A stretch of 64,000 bases of DNA. Source: an uncultured Acidobacteriaceae bacterium (lineage in GTDB: Bacteria; Acidobacteriota; Terriglobia; Terriglobales; Acidobacteriaceae). The stretch is from positions 1 to 64,000 of the forward strand of contig CALFMO010000067.1 in NCBI GenBank assembly GCA_937879855.1, written 5' to 3'. This document shows positions 22,682-31,770 of this stretch, one piece after another; within the stretch, counting starts at the first letter, position 1, and each line of letters begins with the position of its first letter. The notes beneath the pieces are model-generated. The model saw nothing but the letters and a program-made list of their open reading frames with translations. It searched no databases and was not told the origin of the DNA. The translations under genes and the position numbers were made by a program.

Positions 22682-25288
22682 TCAGAATTTGAACTGCAGA
22701 TCCAGTTGCATGCGGCGCGGAGGCTGGGCCGCGACGGGTTTGCCGAAAAGCGGCGAGGATTGGGTTCCGATGTAGGTCACGTAATTCGGGTGGTTCAGCA
22801 CATTGAAGGCGTTGAGCGACACGGTGAAGATCCGGGTTTCCTTCTTTGCCTTGGAGAGCGGGAAGTCATGAGACAAGTTGAGATCGAGATCGATCAGGCC
22901 AGGGCCTGGCATGGTATTGCGCGCGATTCCGGCGGGACGATCGTTGAGGATGCCATCGTGATTGTTATCACCGCCGGTAGTGATGTTTACGGGTTTGCCC
23001 GCGTACAGGGAAAGGCCGAGGCCGAGAGTGAAGAATCGCGTGGGCTGCGATGACGCCAGCAGATCGAACTTGTGCAGGCGGTCGGTGTCGGCGCGTCCCC
23101 AATCGGCGGCCGCGTTGTAGCTGTTTTCGGGAAAGAACGTGATGCCGCTCGTATTGTTATCGGTGCGGCCCAGGGTGTACTGAATCTGGCCTGAAAAATA
23201 TTTACTCGGCTTGCCGCGAAAGGTGAGTTCCAGTGCGTTGCCTTTTAAGTATCCTTCGGATTGCATTTGGCGAACCTGGCCCAGGTTCGGATTTGGCCGG
23301 ACATAATTGCCGCCCACCAGGATAGGCGCGTTGGCATCGATCGAGCGGAAAACGTCGATGCCGCGATTGCCAATATAGACCGCGCTGAATGTGCTCTTCG
23401 TTGTGATCTGCTGTTCTATTCCGATGCTGTATTGCAGGGCGTAAGGAATGCGGGTGCGAGGATCGAGCCTTACCAAGCTGACGGGAATTTGTGACAGAAC
23501 CAGAGGATCAACGGGATATGTGGCGAGGGGCGGATCGACGATGAATCGCAGCAGGTTGACGCCGTTGAAGTGCAGCAGATCGCCAATAGGGCTGGGCCCG
23601 GTGCGATCGTAGAAGACGCCTCCGCCGCCCCGGATTACCGTCTTGCCTTTTGGGCTAGGCGCATAGGCAAAACTGATGCGCGGCGCGAAATTGTGCGGCT
23701 CGTCGTGGAAGTAGTTTTGCCAGTAGTAACGCATTCCCAGGTAAACCGAAAAATTGGGCCGCAGGCGAATATTGTCTTCCAAAAAGGCGCAGATCACCTT
23801 TTCCAGAAAAGCCACGTGCCCCTGTCCGGTCTGGACGAGATAAGTTGCCGGAGTGGCGCTCGAGTAGTCGGCGGCGCTGGCGAACGTGTAGGTGCCGGCG
23901 CGGTTGGTGAAGTCGTCGAGTCCGCGGCGGCTGATGTCAGGAACGTCGATGCCGAAGCTGAGTTGCTGCTTGCCGCTGGCGTAGGTGGCGAAGTCAGTGC
24001 CGTCGAAGTGATATTCCGTGCGACGGGTGTCGGCCTGCGCGCCGCCGGCGGTGAAGAGTCCTGAGACCGCGATCTGGGCGTCGGGAAGAACGCTGATAAC
24101 CGAAGAATCGTAGTGCCCCACGAGAAACCGGGTTTGGTTCAACCAGTGAGGGGAGAACTGGTGCAGATAACTGACGTTGATTTCGTGCTCCAGAAACCGC
24201 GTGTCGGTGGCGGCGCTAGGGAGAGTTGTGCCGCCGACGTTGGAGTTGTCGCTGGAGCGGTGTTCGTACGAATATCCGATCCAGAACTGATCCCCGTTAG
24301 CGCGATCGTGAAAGACTCGGCCGGAGCCAAAAAAGTGATGAGTGGGGCTGGCAACAGTCTGGGCAATGGGTCCGAAACCGAGCGACTCCGCCGCGGCGAG
24401 GGCATTGAGATTGACGACGGCTTGTTGATTGAGAAGATCCTCATCGAGCGCCAGCAGGAAACTGGTGCGCTTGCTGTGTCCCAAGGGTCCCGTGACCGAG
24501 CCTTCATAATATTGCCGGCTCTCGGGAGGCTTGATGGGCGCGAAGGCATTGCTGGCATCGAAGGCCGAGTCGCGAAACATGAAGTTCAGCGAGCCGTGAT
24601 AGTTGGGCGATCCGCTCTTGGTTACGATTTCCAGACGGGCGCGTCCGGGGCGCGAGAAGCGGGCAGAGTAAGGATTGTTGTTGATCTTCACCTCCTGCAC
24701 CGCGGAGGGCGTGACGCCCGGTCCATTCGCTTCGATGCCATTGACTACGAGCGTGACCCCATTGGTGCCGGTTGCGCTATCGTCGAGAAATCGCGACATG
24801 GTGGTGATGTAGTCCTGATCGAAGACGGGGACGCGGTCGAGCGCGTCGCGATTGATGGCATTGGCGTTCTGGTTCTCAGAGGTCTCTGTGCTTACGATGG
24901 GAACATTGACCGCGGTGGCCACGGTAACGCTTTCAGTCTCGACGGAGATCGGCATGACGACGCGAACTGCAGGAGATCGCTTAGCGGAGACTGCAGTCTC
25001 CACGCGGGTATCGCGAAAACCATCTGCGTGAAACTCCAACGTGTATTTGCCAGGACCGATGTTGTCGAGGCGGAAGGCGCCCACGGCATCGGTCGATGTG
25101 CGAACAATTACCTGGGACTTATCGCCCAGCAGGTCGACCTGTGCGTCGGCGATTGCCGCGCCAGAGGGGTCAAGCACGACGCCGCTGAGGGAACGGATCG
25201 GCGCGCGCTCGGCGACTTGGCCGCTAGCAGCGCACGACAGCCCCACGCCGACCAATGCCACCATCAGCCACAGTGCGCGATAGTTCAA
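22682..25288 (-). CDS. TonB-dependent receptor with carboxypeptidase-like regulatory domain (Oar type)
   Basis: An outer-membrane beta-barrel receptor of the type greatly expanded in Acidobacteriota. 868 residues. Signal peptide about 1-23. Residues about 33-115 form a CarboxypepD_reg fold (LSGVVLDPSGAAIADAQVDL). A plug domain follows (NRDALDRVPVFDQDYITTMS through NPYSARFSRPGRARLEIVTK), then a barrel of about 600 residues ending in the C-terminal aromatic RRMQLDLQFKF, as required for BAM assembly. The substrate cannot be told from sequence. Monocistronic. Confidence 0.9.
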   Translation of the reverse strand: MNYRALWLMVALVGVGLSCAASGQVAERAPIRSLSGVVLDPSGAAIADAQVDLLGDKSQVIVRTSTDAVGAFRLDNIGPGKYTLEFHADGFRDTRVETAVSAKRSPAVRVVMPISVETESVTVATAVNVPIVSTETSENQNANAINRDALDRVPVFDQDYITTMSRFLDDSATGTNGVTLVVNGIEANGPGVTPSAVQEVKINNNPYSARFSRPGRARLEIVTKSGSPNYHGSLNFMFRDSAFDASNAFAPIKPPESRQYYEGSVTGPLGHSKRTSFLLALDEDLLNQQAVVNLNALAAAESLGFGPIAQTVASPTHHFFGSGRVFHDRANGDQFWIGYSYEHRSSDNSNVGGTTLPSAATDTRFLEHEINVSYLHQFSPHWLNQTRFLVGHYDSSVISVLPDAQIAVSGLFTAGGAQADTRRTEYHFDGTDFATYASGKQQLSFGIDVPDISRRGLDDFTNRAGTYTFASAADYSSATPATYLVQTGQGHVAFLEKVICAFLEDNIRLRPNFSVYLGMRYYWQNYFHDEPHNFAPRISFAYAPSPKGKTVIRGGGGVFYDRTGPSPIGDLLHFNGVNLLRFIVDPPLATYPVDPLVLSQIPVSLVRLDPRTRIPYALQYSIGIEQQITTKSTFSAVYIGNRGIDVFRSIDANAPILVGGNYVRPNPNLGQVRQMQSEGYLKGNALELTFRGKPSKYFSGQIQYTLGRTDNNTSGITFFPENSYNAAADWGRADTDRLHKFDLLASSQPTRFFTLGLGLSLYAGKPVNITTGGDNNHDGILNDRPAGIARNTMPGPGLIDLDLNLSHDFPLSKAKKETRIFTVSLNAFNVLNHPNYVTYIGTQSSPLFGKPVAAQPPRRMQLDLQFKF

Positions 25289-25576
25289 GAGTAGAAATCC
25301 TCGGAAACGGTTCGTAAAGTGCGGTTCGCTCGAGCGTACACGACGAATCTGAAATATTTCTTAAAGCCCTAGTCAAACTGTGATCGGATCCAAGCCCGTC
25401 GATTCCAAGCGATTACACTACAGGATTCGCTCTAGGATATTTCCGGGTGTTCTACGGTGTTTCCCCGATATCACTTAGGTAAAAGTATTTAGACAATAGG
25501 GACTCTGTCGCCATTGTTCCCGCGGTGGCGGCCTACATTTAAGTGTGTCTTTCAGGCCAAGTGGAGGGCCGCAACC

Positions 25577-25855
25577 TTGTCTAGTGAATCGTCGAAGGCC
25601 AGCACAACGCTGCCGGGTAAAGTAGAAAAAGTGATAACCCCTCATCCAGGTTCCGGCGAACCGGAAAAAGCGCAGATTGCGGTCGAGGGTGCAGATCATC
25701 TCTATCGAGAAATTCGTGTTCCGAACACTTTGACCGATGCCCAGGGGCAGAAAGTTAAGCTCAAAGAGGGAGCCGACGTCGAAGTGAAGATCGAAGCCGA
25801 CCCGGTCGTTACAAAGGCGGCAGCGCAGAGGGAAAGCAGCCGGTCGAGTGCCTGA
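25577..25855 (+). CDS. Small hydrophilic protein of unknown function
   Basis: A 92-residue charged protein from TTG 25577, which has GGAGGG ten bases upstream; the open frame to ATG 25514 has no coding character. Composition is rich in Glu, Lys, Val and Ser. A middle part (HLYREIRVPNTLTDAQGQKV and the following KLKEGADVEVKIEAD) looks like a small beta-domain. It has no signal, membrane segment or known family. Confidence 0.6.
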   Translation: MSSESSKASTTLPGKVEKVITPHPGSGEPEKAQIAVEGADHLYREIRVPNTLTDAQGQKVKLKEGADVEVKIEADPVVTKAAAQRESSRSSA

Positions 25856-25967
25856 TTCGGTTGGATCGTCAACGTGCGGAGCAAAATTCCGTGCGCCCTC
25901 GCATGATCATATCCCTGCATCTTTTTCAGCGCTCTCAGCGGTTTAAGATGAGCCCGCAACCGAGCGC

Positions 25968-27821
25968 TCATGGCCTATTGCTGTAAATGTACTTCCCGGA
26001 AACCTCGGCCACTACAAACTTGTTGGGCAAAATCGAATCGACCTTCGCCTTCAGTTGCGGAGGCACAAACAAGAATACCCGATCCGGCCCAAGCCAATCT
26101 TGTTGCAGGTCCGCGTCGGTTAAATAAATTCTGGGGGCATCGGGAAAGGTTGACCCGAACCACATCGAAGTCGTTCGCCCTTCCACCAGATCAATTGGCC
26201 GCTGCAAATAGAACAACAACGATGAGCCAAACGCCTGATCTCCATAGATCATGACGCGATCAGAGGGCCGCGCCCGCGCCGCGATTTCGCGCGCCAAATC
26301 CTTCGACGACAAATATGGACCGAAGCGTCCCAGTGCGATATGAGCAGCTATCAGGAAGACCGCCATCCCCGCGCCAAGCGCCCACGTCGCGGCGTAATGT
26401 CGGCGCAGAAGGCGCAAAAAGAACGAGAGCAATGGGGCAAGCAATAACGCTACGGCCGCCAACGCGGCCGGCAAGCGCAATGCAGCAAAAGAGGCGTAAC
26501 TCAAATCCAGCATGTGCGAGGTTGAGAGCGTATCGGTATCCATGTTGTGCGTTGCCAGCACAGTGCCGATGTCGGGCTCAAACGGCAGGTGGCGCGACTG
26601 CCACAGCAGCCACAGCAGAGTCGCACTTGCAGCCAATCCCACGGCGGCCAGTGTTGCCGCCGAAATCCGCAGCCACCCCTTGCGAACGCCAAGGACACAA
26701 TCACTCCATTCACAACGAGCAACTCCATCGGCCAATAGCATCAGCAACGGGAAGTAGGCGGGGAATGTGTAGTATTCCTGGTTGGTTGAAATCGCAAAGA
26801 AAATCAGAATCAAGCCAGCCAGGATCCAGCACAACAACCGGGTGCGTGCGGCAAAATCAATGGTACGCTTTCCTCTGCGCTGGTCGATGATGGTCTGGAT
26901 CGCGGTGGGCAGATACAAACTCCACGGAAAGAGCCATACCAGGTGCAGTGACCAATACAGCGCCCAGGGAAGTTTGTTGTAATCCCGCGGGTAGCGCTTA
27001 CCTAGAAATCTCAAGAAGTGTTCGTTGACGAAATAGAACCAGAAGAATCCGTGGCCTCCCTGACCGCCGGTATTGCGCAGTCCCGCGAGAATGTGCCAGG
27101 GCGCGGCGATCAGCAGGAATACGGCCAGCCCCGAGGCCAGTCGGAACTCGCGCCACCGGCGCCAGTCCCCGGTCACGATCAGGTACAAAAATGCCGCACC
27201 ACCCGGGAACGCAAGCGCGATCAGCCCCTTCGTCAGCACGCCCAGCGCCATGCATGCATATCCCGCATACCAGCGCCACGACTGTGCGTCGGGCTCAAGA
27301 GCGGTCAGGAAGAAATACAGCGATGCGGCGATGAGCAGACTCAGAAGCACGTCAGGAATGAGAATGCGCGTAAACAGAAACACGCCGGCACTGCTGTACA
27401 CAAATAATCCGGCGTAGATTCCCGCGCGCTCACCAAACGCGCGGCGTCCCCAGACCACGGCCAGCAATCCGAGCAGCAGCACCGATAAGGTCATGGGCAG
27501 CCGCGCGGCAAACTCATTCACTCCGAAGATGCGATAGGAGAACGCTACCAGCCAGTAGGGCAGCGGCGGCTTTTCCAGATAGCGCACGCCGTTTACGTGC
27601 AGGGTGACGTAATCGCTGCTCACGAACATTTCGCGCGCGGCTTCGGCGTGGGTGCTGTCCGCGTCATCGAGCAAAGCCGGCGAGAAGAGCGAGCCGAAAT
27701 ACACAGCCACAAACACAGCTGCCAGCGCCCAGTAGGAGGCCGTCCGCAGCCGTTGCGGCACTTGATTCGCTTCTTCAAGAATTATCGGCGTGGAGATAGC
27801 GGTCAATTGGTGTGAGCCCAT
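25968..27821 (-). CDS. ArnT-like lipid-linked glycosyltransferase (GT83/PMT superfamily)
   Basis: An integral membrane enzyme that moves a sugar from a polyprenyl-phosphate donor to lipid A, protein or another acceptor. 617 residues with about 12 TM helices. The first periplasmic loop carries LLDDADSTHAEAAREM, with the acidic pair expected for catalysis, and VRYLEKPPLPYWL, the ArnT/PMT signature. A soluble C-terminal domain follows (about 490-617). No arn or lipid A genes are nearby, so the acceptor is unknown. Confidence 0.85.
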   Translation of the reverse strand: MGSHQLTAISTPIILEEANQVPQRLRTASYWALAAVFVAVYFGSLFSPALLDDADSTHAEAAREMFVSSDYVTLHVNGVRYLEKPPLPYWLVAFSYRIFGVNEFAARLPMTLSVLLLGLLAVVWGRRAFGERAGIYAGLFVYSSAGVFLFTRILIPDVLLSLLIAASLYFFLTALEPDAQSWRWYAGYACMALGVLTKGLIALAFPGGAAFLYLIVTGDWRRWREFRLASGLAVFLLIAAPWHILAGLRNTGGQGGHGFFWFYFVNEHFLRFLGKRYPRDYNKLPWALYWSLHLVWLFPWSLYLPTAIQTIIDQRRGKRTIDFAARTRLLCWILAGLILIFFAISTNQEYYTFPAYFPLLMLLADGVARCEWSDCVLGVRKGWLRISAATLAAVGLAASATLLWLLWQSRHLPFEPDIGTVLATHNMDTDTLSTSHMLDLSYASFAALRLPAALAAVALLLAPLLSFFLRLLRRHYAATWALGAGMAVFLIAAHIALGRFGPYLSSKDLAREIAARARPSDRVMIYGDQAFGSSLLFYLQRPIDLVEGRTTSMWFGSTFPDAPRIYLTDADLQQDWLGPDRVFLFVPPQLKAKVDSILPNKFVVAEVSGKYIYSNRP

Positions 27822-27859
27822 TTAAGTGTTACAGACGAGAAGCGCACGGGCAAGCGGCC

Positions 27860-29194
27860 TTACCGTTTCTGTTCCTGCCGGGGTTTCTCATCCCCGTGCC
27901 GGACGAAGAATTTCCACTTGTCCATGGCTGCTGGCACGGCCACATCGAAAAACCCTACCATCATTTCATCGGAAGTCTGGTCGCCCCAGGTGACGGTCTT
28001 GGTGGGGTCCGGATTGTGTGGATTATTCTTCGAATTGTCGTACCACGCAATCGCCCGCAACCGCGTCCCGGCCTTCAACGGACGTGGCGCCGCCAGACGG
28101 TAGCTCAACTGCCAGTGAAAGTGATAATTCACGCGCAACAATATTTCTACGCTGCCGTCGTCGTGCACAATATCGTACTCGAAGCGCTTCCCGCGCAAAT
28201 GCATGTGCGGAAACAGGCTTAGTAGCGTGGCTTCATTGGGCAGCGTTCCCTGGACCTCTACGCGAAAATCATCGACGCCCGGGGGAATGATAAGCGCGTA
28301 ATTGTTCAATTGCAGCGTGATCACCCTTTGCGTGGGCGGCGTCTTCGCGAAAATCAAACCAATGCTGGTTTGATCCTGATCGGCCGTCCCGTTCGTGGTG
28401 TAGTGCATCTGAAAGACAAGGTCGGAGCCCGCAGGGACAAACTTCGCCATTCCGCCCGGCCACTTATCTGGTGAACTGCCGGGCGCGTAGACCAACAGCA
28501 GCTCGCTGGTCGTTTCATGGGCCTCGCGGCGCTCCAGCGGATCGTTCAGCGTCGATGCCGTAAACGGCTCGCCTACCGGCGCGTGCCGCAGCCATTCGGA
28601 GTCCGGAGGCCGAATGTAGACCACCGCGTGGTGCACATGCGCCGGACTCCCCGGCCTAAATTCCGACATCTGCACCCACCGGTCTTCGGCAAAATGCGTG
28701 GGCACAATTTCGTAGGTGTATTCAACCTCGCCGCGCGCTGGAATCTGTACGGCCTTGGGCATCGTCACGACCAAATCGGGCTGCGGAATATTCCATCCCT
28801 GTGCCCACCTGCGCGGGGGCGGAGCGTCGCGCTCGTCTCCAGCGGTTGCGCCAGTCGCGGCCCATGCCGAGATGGTTGCGATTTGCTGTGGGGTCAAGGA
28901 AACATCGTTGGCAAAATGCCCATACCGTGGATCGGCAAACCACGGCGGCATCATCTTCATCTCGACCGCGTGCGCGATTGACGCCGCCCATGGCCGCGTC
29001 TGCTGGTAGGTCACCAGCGGCATGGGGCCAACTTCGCCTGGTCGATGGCAACTCTGGCAATGATCCTGCAAGATGGGGAGCACGTCCTTGTAGAAAGTTG
29101 GCGTTGTGGCGGATGTTCCCGGGTCCTGCCAGGCGGTTGCACAAAAAATGGCGAGCCCGGCGACCGCGAGCATACCGATCACTCTGAGCGCCAT
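27860..29194 (-). CDS. Secreted cytochrome c / copper monooxygenase-like fusion protein
   Basis: A 444-residue secreted protein. Signal peptide about 1-22. Residues about 33-115 form a cytochrome c-type domain with CQSCH (Cys46, Cys49, His50). The rest resembles the C-terminal half of copper type II ascorbate-dependent monooxygenases (PHM/DBM): SPAHVHHAVVY, HMHLRGKRFEYD and SDEMMVGFF supply candidate His and Met copper ligands. An electron path from heme to copper is an inference; the substrate is unknown. It is monocistronic and divergent from hemE across 87 bases. Confidence 0.82.
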   Translation of the reverse strand: MALRVIGMLAVAGLAIFCATAWQDPGTSATTPTFYKDVLPILQDHCQSCHRPGEVGPMPLVTYQQTRPWAASIAHAVEMKMMPPWFADPRYGHFANDVSLTPQQIATISAWAATGATAGDERDAPPPRRWAQGWNIPQPDLVVTMPKAVQIPARGEVEYTYEIVPTHFAEDRWVQMSEFRPGSPAHVHHAVVYIRPPDSEWLRHAPVGEPFTASTLNDPLERREAHETTSELLLVYAPGSSPDKWPGGMAKFVPAGSDLVFQMHYTTNGTADQDQTSIGLIFAKTPPTQRVITLQLNNYALIIPPGVDDFRVEVQGTLPNEATLLSLFPHMHLRGKRFEYDIVHDDGSVEILLRVNYHFHWQLSYRLAAPRPLKAGTRLRAIAWYDNSKNNPHNPDPTKTVTWGDQTSDEMMVGFFDVAVPAAMDKWKFFVRHGDEKPRQEQKR

Positions 29195-29281
29195 GCTGTG
29201 ATTCTACAAGCTCCGTTTTTTGTTTGGGCCCGCTTCCCGCTCACAGCGCGGTCTGTCTAAAAATGCTACATTCATCACTTC

Positions 29282-30373
29282 ATGTCAGCTCCAAATTCCA
29301 ACTTTGTCCGAGCCTGCAAATCCCTGCCTGTCGAGCGCACGCCCGTCTGGTTCATGCGGCAGGCCGGGCGATACATGCCAGAGTATCGCGCGGTCCGTAA
29401 GCAACATTCGCTGCTTGAAATCTGCAAGAAGCCCGCGCTTGCGGCAGAGGTCACTATCACGGCAGCCGAAATTCTCGGCGTCGATGCTGCCATCATCTTT
29501 GCCGACCTGCTGCTGCCGCTCGAAGTCATGGGCCTGCCGTTTCATTTTTCTGCGGGCGAGGGCCCGGTGATCGAGAGGCCGGTGCGCAACAAAGAAGACA
29601 TCGCGAATCTGCGGATCGACCGCGCCGCAGATCTTGGTTATGTTTCCGAGGCAGTGAACATCGTCGCGAAGCACTTTGCCGATCGCGTTCCAGTGATCGG
29701 GTTTTGCGGCGCTCCCTTTACGCTCGCCAGCTACATGATCGAGGGCGGAGGGTCGCGCAACTACATCCACGCGAAGAAAATGATGTACAACTCGCCTGCC
29801 GACTGGGACGCGCTCATGCGCAAATTAGTTGCGGTCACGGCGTCCTATGCCGCCGATCAGGTGCGCGCCGGCGCGGACGTGATCCAGATATTCGACAGTT
29901 GGGTTGGGTGTCTCAGCGTGGAGGATTATCGACGCTACGTGCTGCCCCACGTCACTGGCATGGTGAAGGAGTTGCAGCAGACCGGGGCGCCCATCATTTA
30001 TTTTGGCACCGACAGTGCGACGCTTTTGCCTGCGATGAAGGAGACGGGAGCGGAGGTGATTGGACTCGACTGGCGCATCCCGCTCGACGAGGGCTGGGCC
30101 CGGCTTGATCACAAGTGTGCGGTGCAGGGAAATCTCGATCCGGTGCTGCTCTTTGCGGATTGGGCGGAACTGAAGTCGCGCGCCGAAGATATTCTTCGTC
30201 TTGCCGCCGGACGTGCCGGCCACATTTTCAATCTTGGACACGGCATCCTGCCGGAGACGCCGGTTGACAATGTGAAGAATCTGACCCGCTTCGTGCAAGA
30301 GTACTCGGCGTCCGGCTCGCGCTCTGTGGGCTTCGGAAGCCGAAAGCGGGAGGGCGGAAGTCGTCGCCCATGA
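29282..30373 (+). CDS. hemE: Uroporphyrinogen decarboxylase
   Basis: HemE converts uroporphyrinogen III to coproporphyrinogen III in heme synthesis, in the cytoplasm. 363 residues. The signature RQAGRYMPEYR lies near the start and the second signature GFCGAPFTLASYMIEGG near residue 140. The active-site Asp region (FADLLLPLEVMG) is present. The last 20 residues (SASGSRSVGFGSRKREGG) are an extra basic tail. The stop overlaps the hemG start by 4 bases (ATGA), showing translational coupling. Confidence 0.96.
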   Translation: MSAPNSNFVRACKSLPVERTPVWFMRQAGRYMPEYRAVRKQHSLLEICKKPALAAEVTITAAEILGVDAAIIFADLLLPLEVMGLPFHFSAGEGPVIERPVRNKEDIANLRIDRAADLGYVSEAVNIVAKHFADRVPVIGFCGAPFTLASYMIEGGGSRNYIHAKKMMYNSPADWDALMRKLVAVTASYAADQVRAGADVIQIFDSWVGCLSVEDYRRYVLPHVTGMVKELQQTGAPIIYFGTDSATLLPAMKETGAEVIGLDWRIPLDEGWARLDHKCAVQGNLDPVLLFADWAELKSRAEDILRLAAGRAGHIFNLGHGILPETPVDNVKNLTRFVQEYSASGSRSVGFGSRKREGGSRRP

Positions 30374-31761
30374 CTCGCATTGCTATCGTCGGCGGGGGCA
30401 TCTCTGGCCTGGCTGCTGGCTTCGCTCTCGAAGAGCGCCGCAGTGCTGGGGCTGAACTCGAATATGTTCTCTATGAAGCGGCCGCGCGGCTGGGTGGAGT
30501 CCTTCGTACCGAACACATCGACGGCTGCATCGTCGAAGCCGGCCCCGATTCTTTCATTACCGAAAAACCGTGGGCTACCGATCTCTGCCGAGCTCTCGGT
30601 TTGGGCGATCAGCTCATCGGCTCGAACGATGCTGACCGCAAGACTTACATTCTGACGCGCGGACGGCTGGTCGTCATGCCGGACGGCCTGATGTTCATGG
30701 TCCCGACGAAAATCCTGCCTACGGGATTGTCGCCGCTTTTTTCCTGGAAGACCAAGCTCCGGATGACGCAAGAACTGTTTCATCCGCCGCGCGCTGCTGA
30801 CCATGACGAGTCCGTCGCCGCTTTTGTCGAGCGGCACTATGGCTCCGAGATGGTGGATCGCCTTGCCGATCCGCTGCTGTCCGGCGTCTACGGCGGCGAA
30901 GCGGCAAGCCTCAGCGTGCGGGCGGTTCTGCCGCGGTTCGCCGAGATGGAACGCACGCACGGCAGCCTCGGCCGCGCCATGCTCGCGGCGCGCAAGAAAA
31001 TGGGGGCGGACCCGCGGAAGGCTGCGCCGCCGCTTTTCACTTCGCTCAAGGACGGCATGCAGCACTTGGCCGAGACTGTAGTCACGCGTCTAACAGCATC
31101 TTCCTTATTGACCAATACACCTGTGCAGGCTATTCAGGCGGAAAGCGGAGGCTGGGTCGTCTCGGCAGGCATGCAGTCCGATCAGTTCGATCGGGTCATT
31201 GTGGCACTGCCGGCGCCCGCAGCGGCCCAGGTGCTGCGGATTGCAAGTCCCGACCTTTCTGCTGAACTCGCCGCGATCCAGTACAGCTCATCGATCACCG
31301 TCGGCCTAGGCTACGATCACGATGTTCGCCGGTCGCTACCGCCCGGCTTTGGATTTCTGGTTCCCCGCAGCGAAGGAAAGAAATTGCTGGCTGCGACTTT
31401 CGTTCACAACAAATTTCCGCATCGTGCTCCCGAGGACCGGGCGCTGCTCCGGTGTTTCTTTGCCGGCAGGACTGCAGAAGAGGTTTGGCCGCTCGCTGAC
31501 GAGCAGATCATCGGGATTGTGCGCAACGAACTGCAGCAGATTTTAGGCCTGCGAGCCGAGCCGCTCTTCGGTCGCGTCTACAAATGGAAGTCTGCCATGG
31601 CGCAATACGGCGTTGGACATCTCGAACGGCTGGAACGCATCGAACGTCTCCGGCGGCAGTTGCCTGGCCTCGCTCTTGCCGGAAATGCCTATCGCGGCAT
31701 TGGCGTCCCTGATTGCATCCGCTCCGGGCGCGACGCGGCAGAGCAATCGCTCGTAGAGTGA
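30370..31761 (+). CDS. hemG: Protoporphyrinogen oxidase, HemY/HemG flavoprotein type
   Basis: An FAD enzyme that oxidises (copro)protoporphyrinogen IX to the porphyrin, late in heme synthesis. 463 residues. The dinucleotide-binding motif is IVGGGISGLAAGFAL at the start, and the C-terminal FAD motif is LPGLALAGNAYRGIGVPDCI. The middle follows the HemY fold (GPDSFITEKPWATDLCRALG). It may act on coproporphyrinogen III, as in Gram-positive HemY; sequence alone does not settle this. It is coupled to hemE. Confidence 0.93.
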   Translation: MTRIAIVGGGISGLAAGFALEERRSAGAELEYVLYEAAARLGGVLRTEHIDGCIVEAGPDSFITEKPWATDLCRALGLGDQLIGSNDADRKTYILTRGRLVVMPDGLMFMVPTKILPTGLSPLFSWKTKLRMTQELFHPPRAADHDESVAAFVERHYGSEMVDRLADPLLSGVYGGEAASLSVRAVLPRFAEMERTHGSLGRAMLAARKKMGADPRKAAPPLFTSLKDGMQHLAETVVTRLTASSLLTNTPVQAIQAESGGWVVSAGMQSDQFDRVIVALPAPAAAQVLRIASPDLSAELAAIQYSSSITVGLGYDHDVRRSLPPGFGFLVPRSEGKKLLAATFVHNKFPHRAPEDRALLRCFFAGRTAEEVWPLADEQIIGIVRNELQQILGLRAEPLFGRVYKWKSAMAQYGVGHLERLERIERLRRQLPGLALAGNAYRGIGVPDCIRSGRDAAEQSLVE

Positions 31762-31770
31762 ATGCCGTAA

